In this document: positions 49,884 to 62,691 of the stretch, piece by piece
Numbering within the stretch: position 1 is the stretch's first letter
How the letters are laid out: every line of letters begins with the position of its first letter
From: Plotosus lineatus
Lineage: Eukaryota > Chordata > Actinopteri > Siluriformes > Plotosidae
Reading direction: 5' to 3'
Length of the DNA: 64,000 bases
Assembly: GCA_024760905.1 (NCBI GenBank)
Contig: CM045729.1
Location: 54,788,580 to 54,852,579 of the forward strand
Program-made: the position numbers and the translations under genes
Notes under the pieces: model-generated
The model's input: only the letters and a program-made list of their open reading frames with translations
What the model was told of the DNA's origin: nothing
The model's database searches: none

Positions 49884-50036
49884 ACTCTAGCTTGTCCTCT
49901 GGAGTCCCTCGCTCCAGCAGAGAGAGGTAGCAAACGATGTCTTTCAGGAAGACGATCTGCGGTGAGGATGGGGTGGAAATCTTTTGAGGCGATGGACTTT
50001 TCCTCAGAAAAACCCCCTTGTCTGATCGACTTCGTT
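49884..50036 (-). CDS. dgkb: dgkb exon d: end of linker and lead into EF-hand 1
   Basis: 153 bases, phase 1 to 1, with a CCTCAG acceptor and GTAAGT donor. It reads [18 protein letters not shown], then the conserved [20 protein letters not shown] and LE plus the first base of a Phe codon. [14 protein letters not shown] is diagnostic of DGK beta; gamma has [14 protein letters not shown]. Confidence 0.93.
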
Positions 50037-50039
50037 CTG

Positions 50040-50452
50040 AGGACATAAAGGTGGCAATGTAATAAAGAGAAGTGTTAGACTTTCAACCCTCATGTTATGT
50101 TTAGTTATCATATTGGATGCCATATTAAATCGAGTCAATTCCATTAAATTATCGTTATCAGTACAATTTTGGTAATTTTAAAATACCCAATATGAGAGCG
50201 GAAGTTCTCAGGCATGCACAGCACAGGCAGTAAAATTACACATTGGTTACAAATTTACAAAGACTTTGCATTGTTTGTTGATGATTTTCTGTACTCTGTA
50301 GTTCTTATGGTTGACTCTTAATATTAGTAAATACAACTTTATCATGTAGGCTTACCTTAGAAATTTAAAAACACGGTTACCGCTGTCATTAGAATTTTGA
50401 CCGATATTTAACACCAAACATACAGTACTTAGAATGGGAGTCTCGTGTATCG

Positions 50453-50455
<3 letters not shown>
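50040..50455. other. Intronic unique sequence
   Basis: Upstream of exon d in the sense direction; no feature recognised. Confidence 0.5.

Positions 50456-50458
<3 letters not shown>

Positions 50459-50512
<54 letters not shown>
50459..50512. repeat. (CA)n microsatellite
   Basis: About 54 bp, joined to the 3' end of RTE copy 5. Confidence 0.97.
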
Positions 50513-50514
<2 letters not shown>

Positions 50515-50516
<2 letters not shown>

Positions 50517-52608
50517 TCTTCTTTTCCTTTCGGCTGTTCCCTTCAGGGGTCGCCATAACGAATCATCTGCCTCCATCTCACCATATCCTCTGCATCTTCT
50601 TCTCTTACACCAAGTGCCTTCAAGTCCTTCTTCAGCACATCCATGAATCGTCTCTTTGGTCTTCCTCTGGGCCTTCTGCCTGGTAGTTCCAACCTCAGCA
50701 TCCTACTACCAATATACTCACTATCCCTCCTGTGTACATGTCCAAACCATCACAATGTAGCCTCTCTGACTTTGTCTCCAAAACATCTTACATGTGCTGT
50801 CCCTCTGATGTGCTCATTCCTGATCCTATCCATCCTCGTTACTCCCAGAGAGAACCTCAACATTTTCATCTCTGCTACCTCCAGCTTTGCATCATGTCTT
50901 TTCCCCAGGGCTACTGTTTCTAAACCATACATCATCGCTGGCCTCAACACCGTCTTGTACACTTTTCCTTTCATTCTTGCCGATACTCTCCTATCACACA
51001 TCACACTGGACACTTTTCTTCAACCATTCCAGCCTGCCTGAACACGCTTCTTCACCTCTTTTCCACACTCTCCATTGCTCTGGATTGTTGAGCCGAAGTA
51101 CTTAAAATCCTCCACCTTCCTTATCTCTGCTCTCTGTAACCTCACCATTCCTCTTGGGTCCTTGTCGTTCACACACATGTATTCTGTCTTACTGAGGCTA
51201 ACCTTCATTCCCCTCCTTTCCAAGGCATACCTCCACCTCTCTTGATTTTCCTCCACTTGTTCTCTGCTCTCACTACAGCTCACGATCTCATCTGCAAACA
51301 TCATAGTCCATGGAGAATCTTGTCTAACCTCGTCTGTCAGCCTGTCCATCACCATAGCAAACAAGAAGGATCTCAGAGCTGACCCTTGATTCAGTCCTAC
51401 CTCCACCTTGAACTCTTCTGTCACACAGACTGCACACCTCACCACCGTCTTACATCTCTCATACATGTCCTGCACCACTCTAACATACTTCTCTGCCACT
51501 CCAGACTTCTTCATGCAATACCACAGGTCCTCTCTCGGCAACCCTGACGTATGCTTTCTCCAGATCCACAAAGGCACAATGCAGCTCCTTCTGACCTTCT
51601 CTGTACTTCTCTATTAACACCCTCAAAGCAAACACTGCATCTGTGGTGCTCTTTCTTGGCATGAAACCAAACTGTTGTTCACAAATGCTGACCTCTGCCC
51701 TTAGTCTAGCTTCCACTATTCTTTCCCATAACTTCATCATATGGATCATCAACTTTATCCCTCTGTAGTTACCAGAACTCTGCACGTCTCCCTTGTTCTT
51801 AAAAATGGGCACCAGCAAACTTCTCCTCCATTCCTCTGGCATCCTCTGACTCTCTAAGGCCTTGTTGAATGTTCTTGTTAAAAAATCTACTGCTACCTCT
51901 CCGAGGCACTTCCATACCTTCACTGGTAAGTCATCAGGACCAACTGCCTTTCCATTCTTCATCCTTTTCAAGAGGATGACAACCCTTGAAGACATCCCGA
52001 CACTCTTCCTTTTTCAGGTGCTGTCTTCTGCTCTGCCTTTGCCTTCTTCACCTTTGCCTTCTTCACCTTCCTCACCATCAGCGTCATCCTGCACACCACC
52101 ATCCTATGCTGTTTGGCAACACTCTCACCCACAACTATTTTTCAGTCAATGACTTCCTTCAAATTACATCGCCTACACAAAATGTAGTCTACCTGTATGC
52201 TCCTACCTCCGCTTTTATAAGTCACCCTATGCTCCCGTCTCTTCTGGAAGAAAGTATTTACCACAGCCATTTCCATCCTTTTTGCAAAATCTATCAACAT
52301 CTGTCCTTCTGCGTTCCTGTCCTGGATACCAAACCTGCCCATCACTTCTTGGTCACCTCTGTTTCCTGCACCAACATGTCCATTGAAGTCTGCCTCAATG
52401 ACCACTCTTTCACCTCTGGGGGTACTCTGCATCACTTCATCTAACTCACTCCAGAATCTCTCCTTCACTTCTAGCTCACATCCTGCCTGTGGGGCATAGG
52501 CACTAACAACACTGAACATCACGCCTTCAATTTCTAACTTGAGACTCATCACTCTGACTGACACTCTTTTCACTTCTAGAACATTCCTGACAAACTCCTC
52601 CACCCTCC

Positions 52609-52611
<3 letters not shown>
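50515..52611 (-). mobile_element. RTE-type LINE copy 5, internally deleted
   Basis: The 3' tail is at 50515-50560. RT and endonuclease parts are both present, but near 51985 the sequence jumps from the RT start (LKRMKNGKAVGPDD) to the endonuclease linker (KKEECR region), a loss of about 0.6 kb relative to copy 3. 5'-truncated at a TA repeat. Several other frame breaks. Confidence 0.92.

Positions 52612-52700
<89 letters not shown>
52612..52700. repeat. (TA)n then (TG)n microsatellite
   Basis: Lies between RTE copy 5 and a SINE. Confidence 0.97.
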
Positions 52701-52702
<2 letters not shown>

Positions 52703-53030
52703 GGCAGTGGTGGCCTGGTGGTAAAGGTGCTGGATCACTGATTCTAAGGTTGGGGATTCAAGCCCCACTCTCCACGGGTTGTCACTGTTCCCCCAGTGCA
52801 GCTAACCGGGTTATCAAAGGACGGCCATGTCTCTCACTGTCCATGCTGTGATGCATGTAAAAAACTATTTCTGACTTTCGACAAGAGTAGGCTACATAGC
52901 CATCATCATGTTTCCACTGGTGAGCTATCCAGGGTGTACTCTGCCCTCCCCGGAGTCAGCTGGGATGGGCGCCAGCCTCCCCTCGACCCTAATTAATATT
53001 CAGTGGTTACAGAAAATGAATGAATGAATA
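52701..53030 (+). mobile_element. tRNA-SINE, type B tail, full length
   Basis: GGGCAGTGGTGGCCTGGTGG head, GGATTCAAGCCCCACTCTCC, body, then CTATCCAGGGTGTACTCTGC and ATGAATGAATGA. Confidence 0.9.
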
Positions 53031-53071
53031 CATATGTGTGTGTGTGTGTGTGTGTGTTTGTGTGTGTTTGT

Positions 53072-53205
53072 TTGTGCCCCTGTGATAGCCTGGCGAGCTG
53101 TCCAGGGTGTACCCTGCCTCGCCCAAAGTCAGCTGAGATGGGCGCCAGCCTCCCCGCGGCCCTAATTAGGATTTATCGGCTTAGAAAATGAATAATTCAA
53201 TGAAT
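53072..53205 (+). mobile_element. L2-type tail fragment
   Basis: GGCGAGCTGTCCAGGGTGTA to GGCCCTAATTAGGATTTATC without SINE head or body. Confidence 0.75.
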
Positions 53206-53236
53206 TCATATTTATATAGATATACACAAACACACA

Positions 53237-54114
53237 CAGTGCTCCCTCACTTTATGAAATTAATCTGTTCAACGCCTTTTTCGTAACCTGCATTTTCCGT
53301 CAATTGAACAGCATTTACGTGTAAAATGCGTGATTCGTTCCAAGGCTCCCAATACTACTCCATAAACCCTTTAAAAATTATAAAAGCATACCTTTTTAAG
53401 ACCTCCTTCTGCTTCAATATCATACCGATGGTAGACGGGTTTGGCCATATTTCTTTGTGATATCACTCGAGCCCGTTTCTTCTTCTCACTCGAAATGGAA
53501 ATCACACGCGTGTGTGTGTGTGTGTGCACACATGTGTGCGCGCGTGCGTTGACCACATCTTCTTCGCGGAGTTATCATCTTATAAATGTTTATGTAAGGT
53601 TACAAGCCTGAGTCAAGAAATAAAGCATGATCCAACAGTAACTCAGTTCTTTATACGAAAAGCATCATGGTAGATTCACCTCCATAATAGCCAATGGGAG
53701 GGAGCTGCATCATCCCTCCTAGCCAATGGGAGGCCAGCGGGGCGGAATGTTGGGCGATAGCCAATAAGAGGGAGCTGCATCATCCCTCCGAGCCAATGGG
53801 AGGCCAGTGGGGCGGGATGCTGCGAGATAGGCAATGGGAGGTAACTGTGTCATCCCTCCTAGCCAATGGGAGGCCACCAGGGCGGGATGTTTGAGCGTCA
53901 TTGATGGGAGAGCAGCTCGTGCATTGTTTGAATGTTTGAATGGCGTGTTTTAATGTTTGAATGGTGCTTTTGAATGTTTGAATGGCGTGTTTTAATGTTT
54001 GAATGGCGCGTTTGAATTTTTAAGATGGCGCTTTCGTAACGTGAACTTGTTTCGTATTCAGAGATAAAAATTTTAGGAAAATGCGTTTCCTAACCTGCAT
54101 TTTTCGTTTGGTGA
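53237..54114 (-). mobile_element. Tigger element, family ii
   Basis: CAGTGCTCCCTCACTTTATG at the left. The reverse strand carries a transposase start remnant (SISSEKKKRARVIS, YHRYDIEAEGGLKK). The right end merges into a CA repeat. Contains near-duplicate GGGAGGGAGCTGCATCATCC units at 53695-53850. Confidence 0.85.

Positions 54115-54116
<2 letters not shown>

Positions 54117-54176
<60 letters not shown>
54117..54176. repeat. (CA)n microsatellite
   Basis: Bridges two Tigger copies. Confidence 0.97.
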
Positions 54177-54180
<4 letters not shown>

Positions 54181-55048
54181 GATGCCTCACTACTTCGTGC
54201 TTCAATTTATGCGGCTTCACTGCATTGTGTTTTTTTTTTTAAATATTCATTGAAATAAAAAATAAGGAAATTAAGGAAGAAAAGGGGAAAGGTTAAGGAA
54301 AATGCCACAAAAACAGGGCCAATTAAAAAAAACTAAACAAACACAAAACAAAATCAACCAAACCCTCCCATCAAAAATAGTTACATTTTTGTGAGGTGCG
54401 CATCTGTGTGTGTGTGTGTGTGCATCTTTATATGTGTATTTATATTTTATTTCTTATGCATTATAGCTTATGCATTATTTTTTAATATTTAATTGTTATT
54501 ATAAGCATTTATAGCATTGAATATGTATTCATTTATATTATATACACATATACATGTACGTATACGTGGGGCAGTGGTGGTCTAGTGGTATAGGGCGCTG
54601 GATCGCTGATCCAAAGGTTGGGGGTTCGAGTCCCACTCTCCACAAGGTTGTCACTGCCCCCCCCCCCCCCCCCCCCAGTGCAGCTAACTGGGTTATTAAA
54701 GGCGGGCCATGTCTCTCACTGTCTATGGTGAGAGGCATGTAAAAGAACCATTGCTAACTTTCGTAAAGAGTAGCTGCACAGTCGTCAGCGTGTTTCTGTC
54801 CCTTGCTAAAAGCTTGTGACAGGAAGGGCATCTGATGTAAAAACCTCTGCCAAATCAAACGTGCGAATCAGATGATTCGCTGTGGTGACTCCCGAGTAAA
54901 AAGGGAAAAAGCCGAAAGGAAGACAAACAGACAGAGACATACATGTACGTATATGTCAATCAGTTGGGGGGGGTTGATCCTCCTTCGCAGATTTCAGTTA
55001 TTGAGGGAGGATCTTGGTCCCAATTAACAGTGGAAAATGAGGGATCAC
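54177..55048 (-). mobile_element. Tigger-like MITE, family iii, split by a SINE
   Basis: CAGGGATGCCTCACTACTTC at the left and AATGAGGGATCACAG at the right, reverse of the copy at 42585. The SINE at 54568-54925 is flanked by ACATGTACGTATA on both sides. Confidence 0.87.
54568..54925 (+). mobile_element. tRNA-SINE, type A tail, best complete copy
   Basis: A box TGGTCTAGTGG, B box GGTTCGAGTCC, a C-run near 54657, the body, then 54814-54870 matching the RTE 5' leader and 54871-54922 matching the RTE tail (GATGATTCGCTGTGGTGACT..GCCGAAAGG). Confidence 0.95.
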
Positions 55049-55049
55049 A

Positions 55050-55285
55050 GCGAATGTTTCAAAAACATGGACCCAAGCATTGCATTTCCTGTTATTCTTG
55101 TTAAAGCTATGATTGGTTATCAGTTCAGTTGAACTCTGGACCCACCCACTTGAGAAACGTTTGGCTCCTATCACTCTTTCAACTGAGTTTGATTGACTTT
55201 ACATGGTCGCTTGTTGCTTATCGTTTGCTGTTTAACAATCACTTGCTTCCAAACCTGAGTTACTCATTTCTCATTTTCTCTGTAT
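55050..55285. other. Intronic unique sequence
   Basis: No feature recognised. Confidence 0.5.
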
Positions 55286-55288
55286 GTT

Positions 55289-55560
55289 CACATAGGTGTG
55301 CGCTGGGTTCTCTGGTTTTGTCTCTACACAGCAAAAAAAGCTAGTGGGAGGTTGGCAACTCAGAAAAATAAAAGATCTTTGTTGTGAACTGTTCCTGAAC
55401 ACTGAAAATCAGGACTCTAAATTGTAAATTATGCCTCAGTGTAAATGAGCGTACAGTGAGGTGTATGGCAATGGAGCCCTACAGTGGACTGGCATCTCAT
55501 CCAAGATGCACTGCCACATCAAACCCAGTGTTCCTAGTATAAGCTTCAGGATAATGACCA
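55289..55560 (+). mobile_element. L2-type LINE 3' UTR fragment, worn
   Basis: GTGCGCTGGGTTCTCTGGTT and CTACAGTGGACTGGCATCTC follow the L2 3' UTR order in the plus sense. Confidence 0.55.
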
Positions 55561-55600
55561 GAACTGTGGTTACTAAAAACAATGAATAGTGGACACTAAC

Positions 55601-55831
55601 CTGGGGAGAGTCGAGGGGAGTTTATGCTCTTAGAGAGTGCCAGTGTATTACAGCTGCTGCCTGCTGAGGGTTTCGGCGAGCGATGAGGAGTGTGACTCCC
55701 TGTGCCTGAGCGTTGAGAGGAGGAGCGAGAGGAGCATGGTGAAGTGGTATTACCTGATCCTGACATCACACCACCTGGGTGTTCTGGAGTGTGTCTGCCC
55801 ATAGCACTGAGAATACTTTTGCCATTCATCC
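55601..55831 (-). CDS. dgkb: dgkb exon c: Ser/Pro-rich linker before the EF-hands
   Basis: 231 bases, phase 1 in and phase 1 out, with a CATAG acceptor and GTTAGT donor. The 76 full codons start MNGKSILSAMGRHTPEHPGG and become rich in Ser, Thr, Pro and Arg (SPCSSRSSSQRS, HTPHRSPKPSAG, INSPRLSP). No domain is visible. The human beta linker, as I remember it, has only a short comparable stretch (MNKGAITPPRSSP), so this one looks expanded. Many SP and RxxS sites suggest phosphorylation, which is inference. Confidence 0.82.
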
Positions 55832-56248
55832 CTATGGAACAAGAAACAGAAAAATGTGTGATGTGTCAAATAATAATAAAAAAAAAAAAACAGGAAATGT
55901 TTCCACACAGAGCTGCTGCAAGAGTCCTGCAGGTAAGACGAATGACTCAGAGGTCTTTGTGTTGCATAGTTGAAGAGGCAGAATGACTCCACAATGCACA
56001 GAAATAAAAGCGACACTTCACAGTATTTAATCCCTGGGTTGAATATGGAGGATGTGAAATGTGAGCACCATTACACTTTGCCATGAACACTAAAATAAAA
56101 AAAAAAAGATCAAATAACAACACATCATGATTTGTCACACATTTTGCAAGATACTGGAATTAAACAAAGTGATCAGGGGATGAGGTATCTCTGGATTGGA
56201 AAGCTGCTACTGATGATGTTTCTCAGGGTGCACTATGCACACAGGTAC

Positions 56249-56311
56249 CTGTTATAGGAGCGCAGGCCACTTCTGTCTGAATAGAAATACCTGCATCAAT
56301 CGACTTGGGTT
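56249..56311 (-). CDS. Candidate cassette exon of dgkb (63 nt)
   Basis: The stretch lies in the intron between exons b and c. On the minus strand it follows a pyrimidine-rich TCTGTCTGCAG acceptor and ends at G|GTACCT. It starts with two bases completing a codon and ends with one base, the same 1-1 phase as the neighbouring linker exon, and the 21 codons are open (PKSIDAGISIQTEVACAPIT). It could therefore be included or skipped without changing frame. I see no clear homology to known DGK linkers and the donor is weak, so a chance open stretch is possible. Confidence 0.45.
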
Positions 56312-56314
56312 CTG

Positions 56315-57215
56315 CAGACAGAGTGAGTTTACAGAGAAGTCAAGGACAGATCAGAAAAAGACAAAGATGGGGGAACTATGAATATCTGAAAGGTTGCTGT
56401 GATTGTAGTGTTTTATTCTGTTCATAAGACAGTAAGGAAGAAGACTGCAAAAAGGAAATATAGATAATATATTAAGGTGTTCTGAAGTATAGCAGTATTA
56501 ATCAGTATATCCTACAGGAGGAAAGCATCATCAGCTGAAAACTGCACAATACAGACATTTCCGACCACTTGATGGCACCATTGTCCATCTTTGTTATGCA
56601 ACCTGGTCATTATGGAGAAAGTCGTGACTGAGCAGAGGGGAGTGAGGCATTGATTCGAAACCCACCCTTTTAAACAGAAGGTGATCTTTTGGATTGAAAA
56701 TTTTTAGCACGCAACAGGGCACGATCCATCTGGACTGTTTATTCACTCATCAGATTCTAAACAAAAAGTCAGACACTGAGTGAACAGTGCCAAGGAGCGA
56801 AAGGCCTCCTTGCACTGACAGAGCAGCCACTGATCTTCAAAATCTCCTAACAATTTGGCTTAAGGTGTTTTACCACCAAATATTTGTTGCATACAGTGAT
56901 TGTTTTTAAAAAAAAAAGCTACAGTGAACCTGTGTGCTTTTCAACCTCAATCATCATCGTAGTTTTTCCCAGGTATTAAGATTTGTAAACATACCGCTTG
57001 TGCATATTTGCTAATGATTAAAAACAATAAGAGCAAGAAAATAATGATAATCATGTTGATTTCATATGAGACTACCAAATTGTACCCAATCTTTTAATAT
57101 CCAATTCCTTTTTACTGGCACTAGATGGTGAAATACAAAGCTATTTTTGCAAATGATATCTCACAACCTTTTCAGAGAAGCCATGGAGAGTTTATATGTA
57201 ATTTAGAAGTGTATT
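56315..57215. other. Intronic unique sequence
   Basis: No family repeat recognised. Confidence 0.5.
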
Positions 57216-57218
57216 TAC

Positions 57219-57372
57219 CAAGCAGAGCTGATCCAGTTCGTTGAACGTCAGGGGAACTGCTTGATCCAGTCTTGCTCTTGAATGTGGTGAAGAGATGTTG
57301 GCACAGTTCCTCCGGGATGTCATTCTCCAAATACGTGGTCATGAAGAGCTGGAAACCCTCATAATCGATAGG
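57219..57372 (-). CDS. dgkb: dgkb exon b: recoverin-homology region
   Basis: 154 bases in phase 0 after a TTCAG acceptor. It begins PIDYEGFQLFMTTYLEND and continues through PEELCQHLFTTFKSKTG to SALL plus one base of the next codon, with a GTAAAT donor. It corresponds to the INYEGFKLFMKTFLEADLPED segment of type I DGKs, followed by the start of the variable Ser-rich linker. Confidence 0.92.
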
Positions 57373-57537
57373 CTGAAGGCAACACACCAAAGACGAAGAT
57401 GTAAAATATTTTGAAAGAAAAGAAACAGACTTCCTTTGACCACATGTAATACCTAACATTTTTTGAACTGCACCCTTATGTGTGTGAATTAGTTAAAGTA
57501 AAGAACATCTATTATTCTTTAGCACGATGTGATAGAG

Positions 57538-57858
57538 GAGCAGTGGTGGCCTGGTGGTAGACTGCTGTATTCCTAGTTCCAGGATTCGGTTGTCACTGCT
57601 GTCTCTCCAGTGCAGTGAACTGGGTTATCAATGGCCAGCCATATCTCTCCCCCTCTGTGGTGAGAGACATGTAAAAAAGACACTGCTAACATTTACCGAG
57701 AGTAGCCTTCACTGCCTTCAGCGTGTTTCTGCCCTATGATGGTCTATTAAGCTATCCAGGGTGTACTCTGCCCTCGCATGGAGTCAACTGAGATGTGCAC
57801 CAGCCTCCGCTTGACCCTAATTAGGATTAAATGGTTCAGAAAATGAATGAATGGAAGA
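57538..57858 (+). mobile_element. tRNA-SINE, type B tail
   Basis: GAGCAGTGGTGGCCTGGTGG head with a shortened B-box region, body, and CTATCCAGGGTGTACTCTGC to TGAATGAATGG. Confidence 0.87.
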
Positions 57859-58459
57859 ATGAATGTGATAGTTCAAATGTCCATTTCTTTTCAATATAAA
57901 TGTTATATATATAAAAAAAAAAAAGACTACAACACCTGGAGACACAGAAAATGTAAAAAATTAAATATACAAAAAATAAAATTAAAAAACTAAAACAACC
58001 CACGTCACTGATAAAAGAAAAGATGTTCAGTTGCAAAAAACAATAAGATATAAGAAAATGTAAGACAACACATACTATAAAGACAATAAACATATGGCTG
58101 AAGCTGACCATGACCTTTAAATCATTTAGGAAAGTGTATGGCCTGCAAGACACACTGGCTAAAACAGGAGTGGAGCAATATGTTATGTATTATGTTTGGA
58201 CATGTAGGCACATTGAAGCAGGGAGCATGCAAACCCAGAGGGTTTTGGCTTACTTGGTTGAGAACATCTTGCTTCTGTTTGCCAGTCACGGGGATGAGGA
58301 TAGAAGCAGAGAGGGAATTAAGTTCTAATGCTCTAAGGTGCGTTTAGTCATCTTGTGTGAACTGAACTCCAGTTAATTCTGATGACCAGAACTTAGAATG
58401 TCATTATTGCAATCAACCTAGCCTTTTTTGGTGCTGATTTGTGCCATCACATATCTTTT

Positions 58460-58522
58460 GGGGGGGGGGGTTTGAGGGTGGGGTGGGGGTTGGGGGGTTG
58501 TTTCGGGGGAGAGTGGAGGGGG
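58460..58522 (+). other. G-run cluster, potential G-quadruplex
   Basis: At least six runs of three or more G within 63 bases on the plus strand, the template strand of dgkb. Confidence 0.8.
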
Positions 58523-58857
58523 ACAGAGGATTAAGATAAGAATTAACTATACTGAAGGCCTGGACTGACAGAGCCTATACTGATCCATCTGACAGAGTCC
58601 TCTAGTGCCCTCCTATTGTCAAAATTTAACTTTTTTTTTTGTAAAAACCACAGTCAATCAAAGAAACAAGGATACAAAGACCAGGGAGCTGATCAGTGAG
58701 AGAAGGAGCACATGACCCAGACTGGATCTCCCTTGAAAAGATTCAAGTCTGAGTAGGTTAGTGTAAACCCAAGCATGAAAACAGTTGTTTTTACATCTAT
58801 AATGCAACATGGGAACATGTATCAACTAGAGCAGCACACTGGCAGACTTTACCGGTA

Positions 58858-59020
58858 CAGTGGTACCTCACTTTACGAAAGTCTCACCAAACGAAAAATG
58901 CAGGTTACAAAACACATTTTCCGAAAAATTTTGTCTCTGTATACAAAACAAGTTCACGTTATGAAAGCGCCATCTTAAAAATTCGAATGCGCCATTCAAA
59001 CATTAAAACGCGCCATTCAT
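58858..59020 (+). mobile_element. Tigger element end, family ii
   Basis: TA then CAGTGGTACCTCACTTTACG, subterminal sequence as in the copies at 53237 and 62373, truncated after about 160 bp. Confidence 0.83.
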
Positions 59021-59266
59021 ACAGTGATATCTCTTGAAAATAAAGTGGAATCGTTTTCATTATTGCTAACATATTTGGAAGCAAAACAAGATGTGAATAA
59101 GGTGACTAAGCGATACTAAGCCCATGAGCTGAGGTGATTTTGCTAGAAACTGTTTTACTCAGCCAGAATAAACAAACAAACAAACAAAAAAAATAGAATA
59201 AAAAATTTGCAGGCTATTTTCTCATGAATAGGCAAATTCAATAATTTAAATAATGAGCCTGACATG

Positions 59267-59450
59267 GGCAGCGGTGGCCTGAAGGTAAGGTGCTGGATTA
59301 CCAATCCCAAGGTTGGGGGTTCAAGAACCACTATCACTGCTGCCCCCCTAGTGTAACTGCCTGGGTTATAAAATGCTGGCCATGTCTTTCACTGTCTGTG
59401 GTGAGAGCCTGTAAAAGAACCATTGCTGACTTTTGTCAATGAAAGCAAAT
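59267..59450 (+). mobile_element. tRNA-SINE, 3'-truncated
   Basis: GGGCAGCGGTGGCCTGAAGG head, GGTTCAAGAACC, body to TTGCTGACTTTTGTCAA; tail lost. Confidence 0.82.
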
Positions 59451-59454
59451 ACTT

Positions 59455-60792
<1,338 letters not shown>

Positions 60793-60960
60793 TCATACTA
60801 CTAATAAATCATTTTCAGCATCCTGAAAAACTATGCAATATGCATCTTTTAGACTGTTGTGTCAGAATTTTTTTCATTTATATACAAACCCCTTTCATTT
60901 TCAACTAAATTAAATATTTAAGACATTTTTAGCATTATTTGATTTGTATCTGTAAATATC

Positions 60961-61306
60961 ATTCATTAATCTTCTGAACTCCATAATCCTAATTATGGTC
61001 ACAAGGAGGCTAGTGCCCATCTCAGCTGACTCAGGGTGAGGGCAGAGTACAGCCTGGACAGCTCGCCAGGCCATCGAAGAGCAGTCCCACGCTGACAGCT
61101 ATGCAGCTAGTCTTAACAAAAGTCAGCAATGGTTCTTTTACACACCTTAGACAGTGAGAAACCATAGACAGTGAGAGACATGGCTGGCCTTTGATAATCC
61201 AGTTAGCTGCACTGGGGGGACAGTGACAACGTTTTGAGAGTTGGGCTTGAACCCCCAACCTTGGGATCAGTGAACCAGCACCTTACCATCAGGCCACCAC
61301 TGCCCT
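60961..61306 (-). mobile_element. tRNA-SINE, type B tail, full length
   Basis: ATAATCCTAATTATGGTCAC tail side, CAGCTCGCCAGGCC, body, then the head GGCAGTGGTGGCCTGATGG in reverse. Confidence 0.88.
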
Positions 61307-61309
61307 TAT

Positions 61310-61845
61310 TTATAAATGAATTAAGATATTCACTTACAAATCACTTACTAATATAAAACCGTCATGGCCAATGTCCAAGAAATTCAGAAACAGAATGGAA
61401 AGAGACAGTGAAAAAAAATAAAAATAAAAATGGTGGCTTCTCTTCACCCAATACATTATGCTTTAAACCCGCACACATTACAGAAATTACCAATCAGAGC
61501 TTAAAGCTACAGTAAATTGAGAGATGCCACCAAACACTGCAATCCCCAAAACATTTTTGTCATGAAAAAATAAACATAAGTTTAATGATTCCACCTACAT
61601 CAACAGGGAAGAGCAGCTCATTATTGTCGTCCCTGAACATTAGGTGTTTTATTATTGCATACAAAAATTCTAATAACTGGAAAAATGATGGATAAATATA
61701 TATTTATTCATGTTTACTCTTTCCAGTTCAATAATAATAATAATAATAAATAATAATAGGGCCAGTGGTGGCACATCGCTTTCTGTGTAGCCGCTGCTTT
61801 AGTAGTTTGCCAAAGCACAAGTTGTTTTTACAAGTAAATGCAATA
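61310..61845. other. Intronic or 5' flanking sequence, no first exon seen
   Basis: Includes a short (AAT)n run near 61731. I looked for the DGK start exon here and did not find it. Confidence 0.45.
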
Positions 61846-61847
61846 AT

Positions 61848-62166
61848 CTTCTTTTTCAGCTTTTTTCCCTTTCTTGGGAGTCACCACAGCAAATCATCTG
61901 ATTCGGCATAGGTTTTTATGTCGGATGCCCTTCCTGTCACAACCCTTTAGCAAGGGACAGAAACACGCCAACAGCTTTGCAGCTACTCTTTACGAAAGTC
62001 AGCAATGGTTCTTTTACATGCCTCTCACCATAGACAGTGAGAGACATGGCCCGCATTTGATAACCCAGTTAGCTGCACTGGGGGGGACAGTGACAACCCT
62101 GTGGAGAGTGGGACTTGAACCCCCATCCTTTGGATCAGCGATCCAGCGCCCCATACCACTAGACCA
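61848..62166 (-). mobile_element. tRNA-SINE, type A tail
   Basis: RTE-like tail (CTTTCTTGGGAGTCACCAC in reverse), GATGCCCTTCCTGTCACAA, body and head with GGTCTAGTGG. Confidence 0.9.
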
Positions 62167-62372
62167 TGTCTGAACTTAATAAATTTGGGTGGTCCCATTA
62201 TGTCCCATGGACAACATGTTTGACTCAATATTATTTAACAGTTTACATATCACACTTTAAACTCCATGATGGCTGGACAAATTAGCTACCTAAATCTTGT
62301 GTCTAGGATATTCCCTGTATATTTTTATTTCTCAGAAAACAAATACCGGTAGGTTGAACAACAAGATAAATA

Positions 62373-62634
62373 CAGTGGTACCTCACCTTACGAAATTAAT
62401 CCGTTCCGGAGCCTTTTTCTTAACCTAGATTTTTCGTAAATGAAAACGCATGATTCGTTCCAAGGCAACCAATACTACCCCCTAAACCTTTTAAAAGGAT
62501 ACCTTTTAAGACCTCCTTCTGCTTCAATATCGTACCAATGGTAGACGGGTTTGGCCATATTCCTTTGTGATATCACTCAGCCACGAGCCCGCTTCTTCTT
62601 TTCACTCGCACCAGAAATCACACGTGCGCGGTGT

Positions 62635-62691
<57 letters not shown>

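Noticed and set aside
54568..54645. tRNA gene
   Set aside because: A and B boxes are present but the acceptor stem does not pair, the sequence runs on into a SINE body, and about twenty copies exist in the window.
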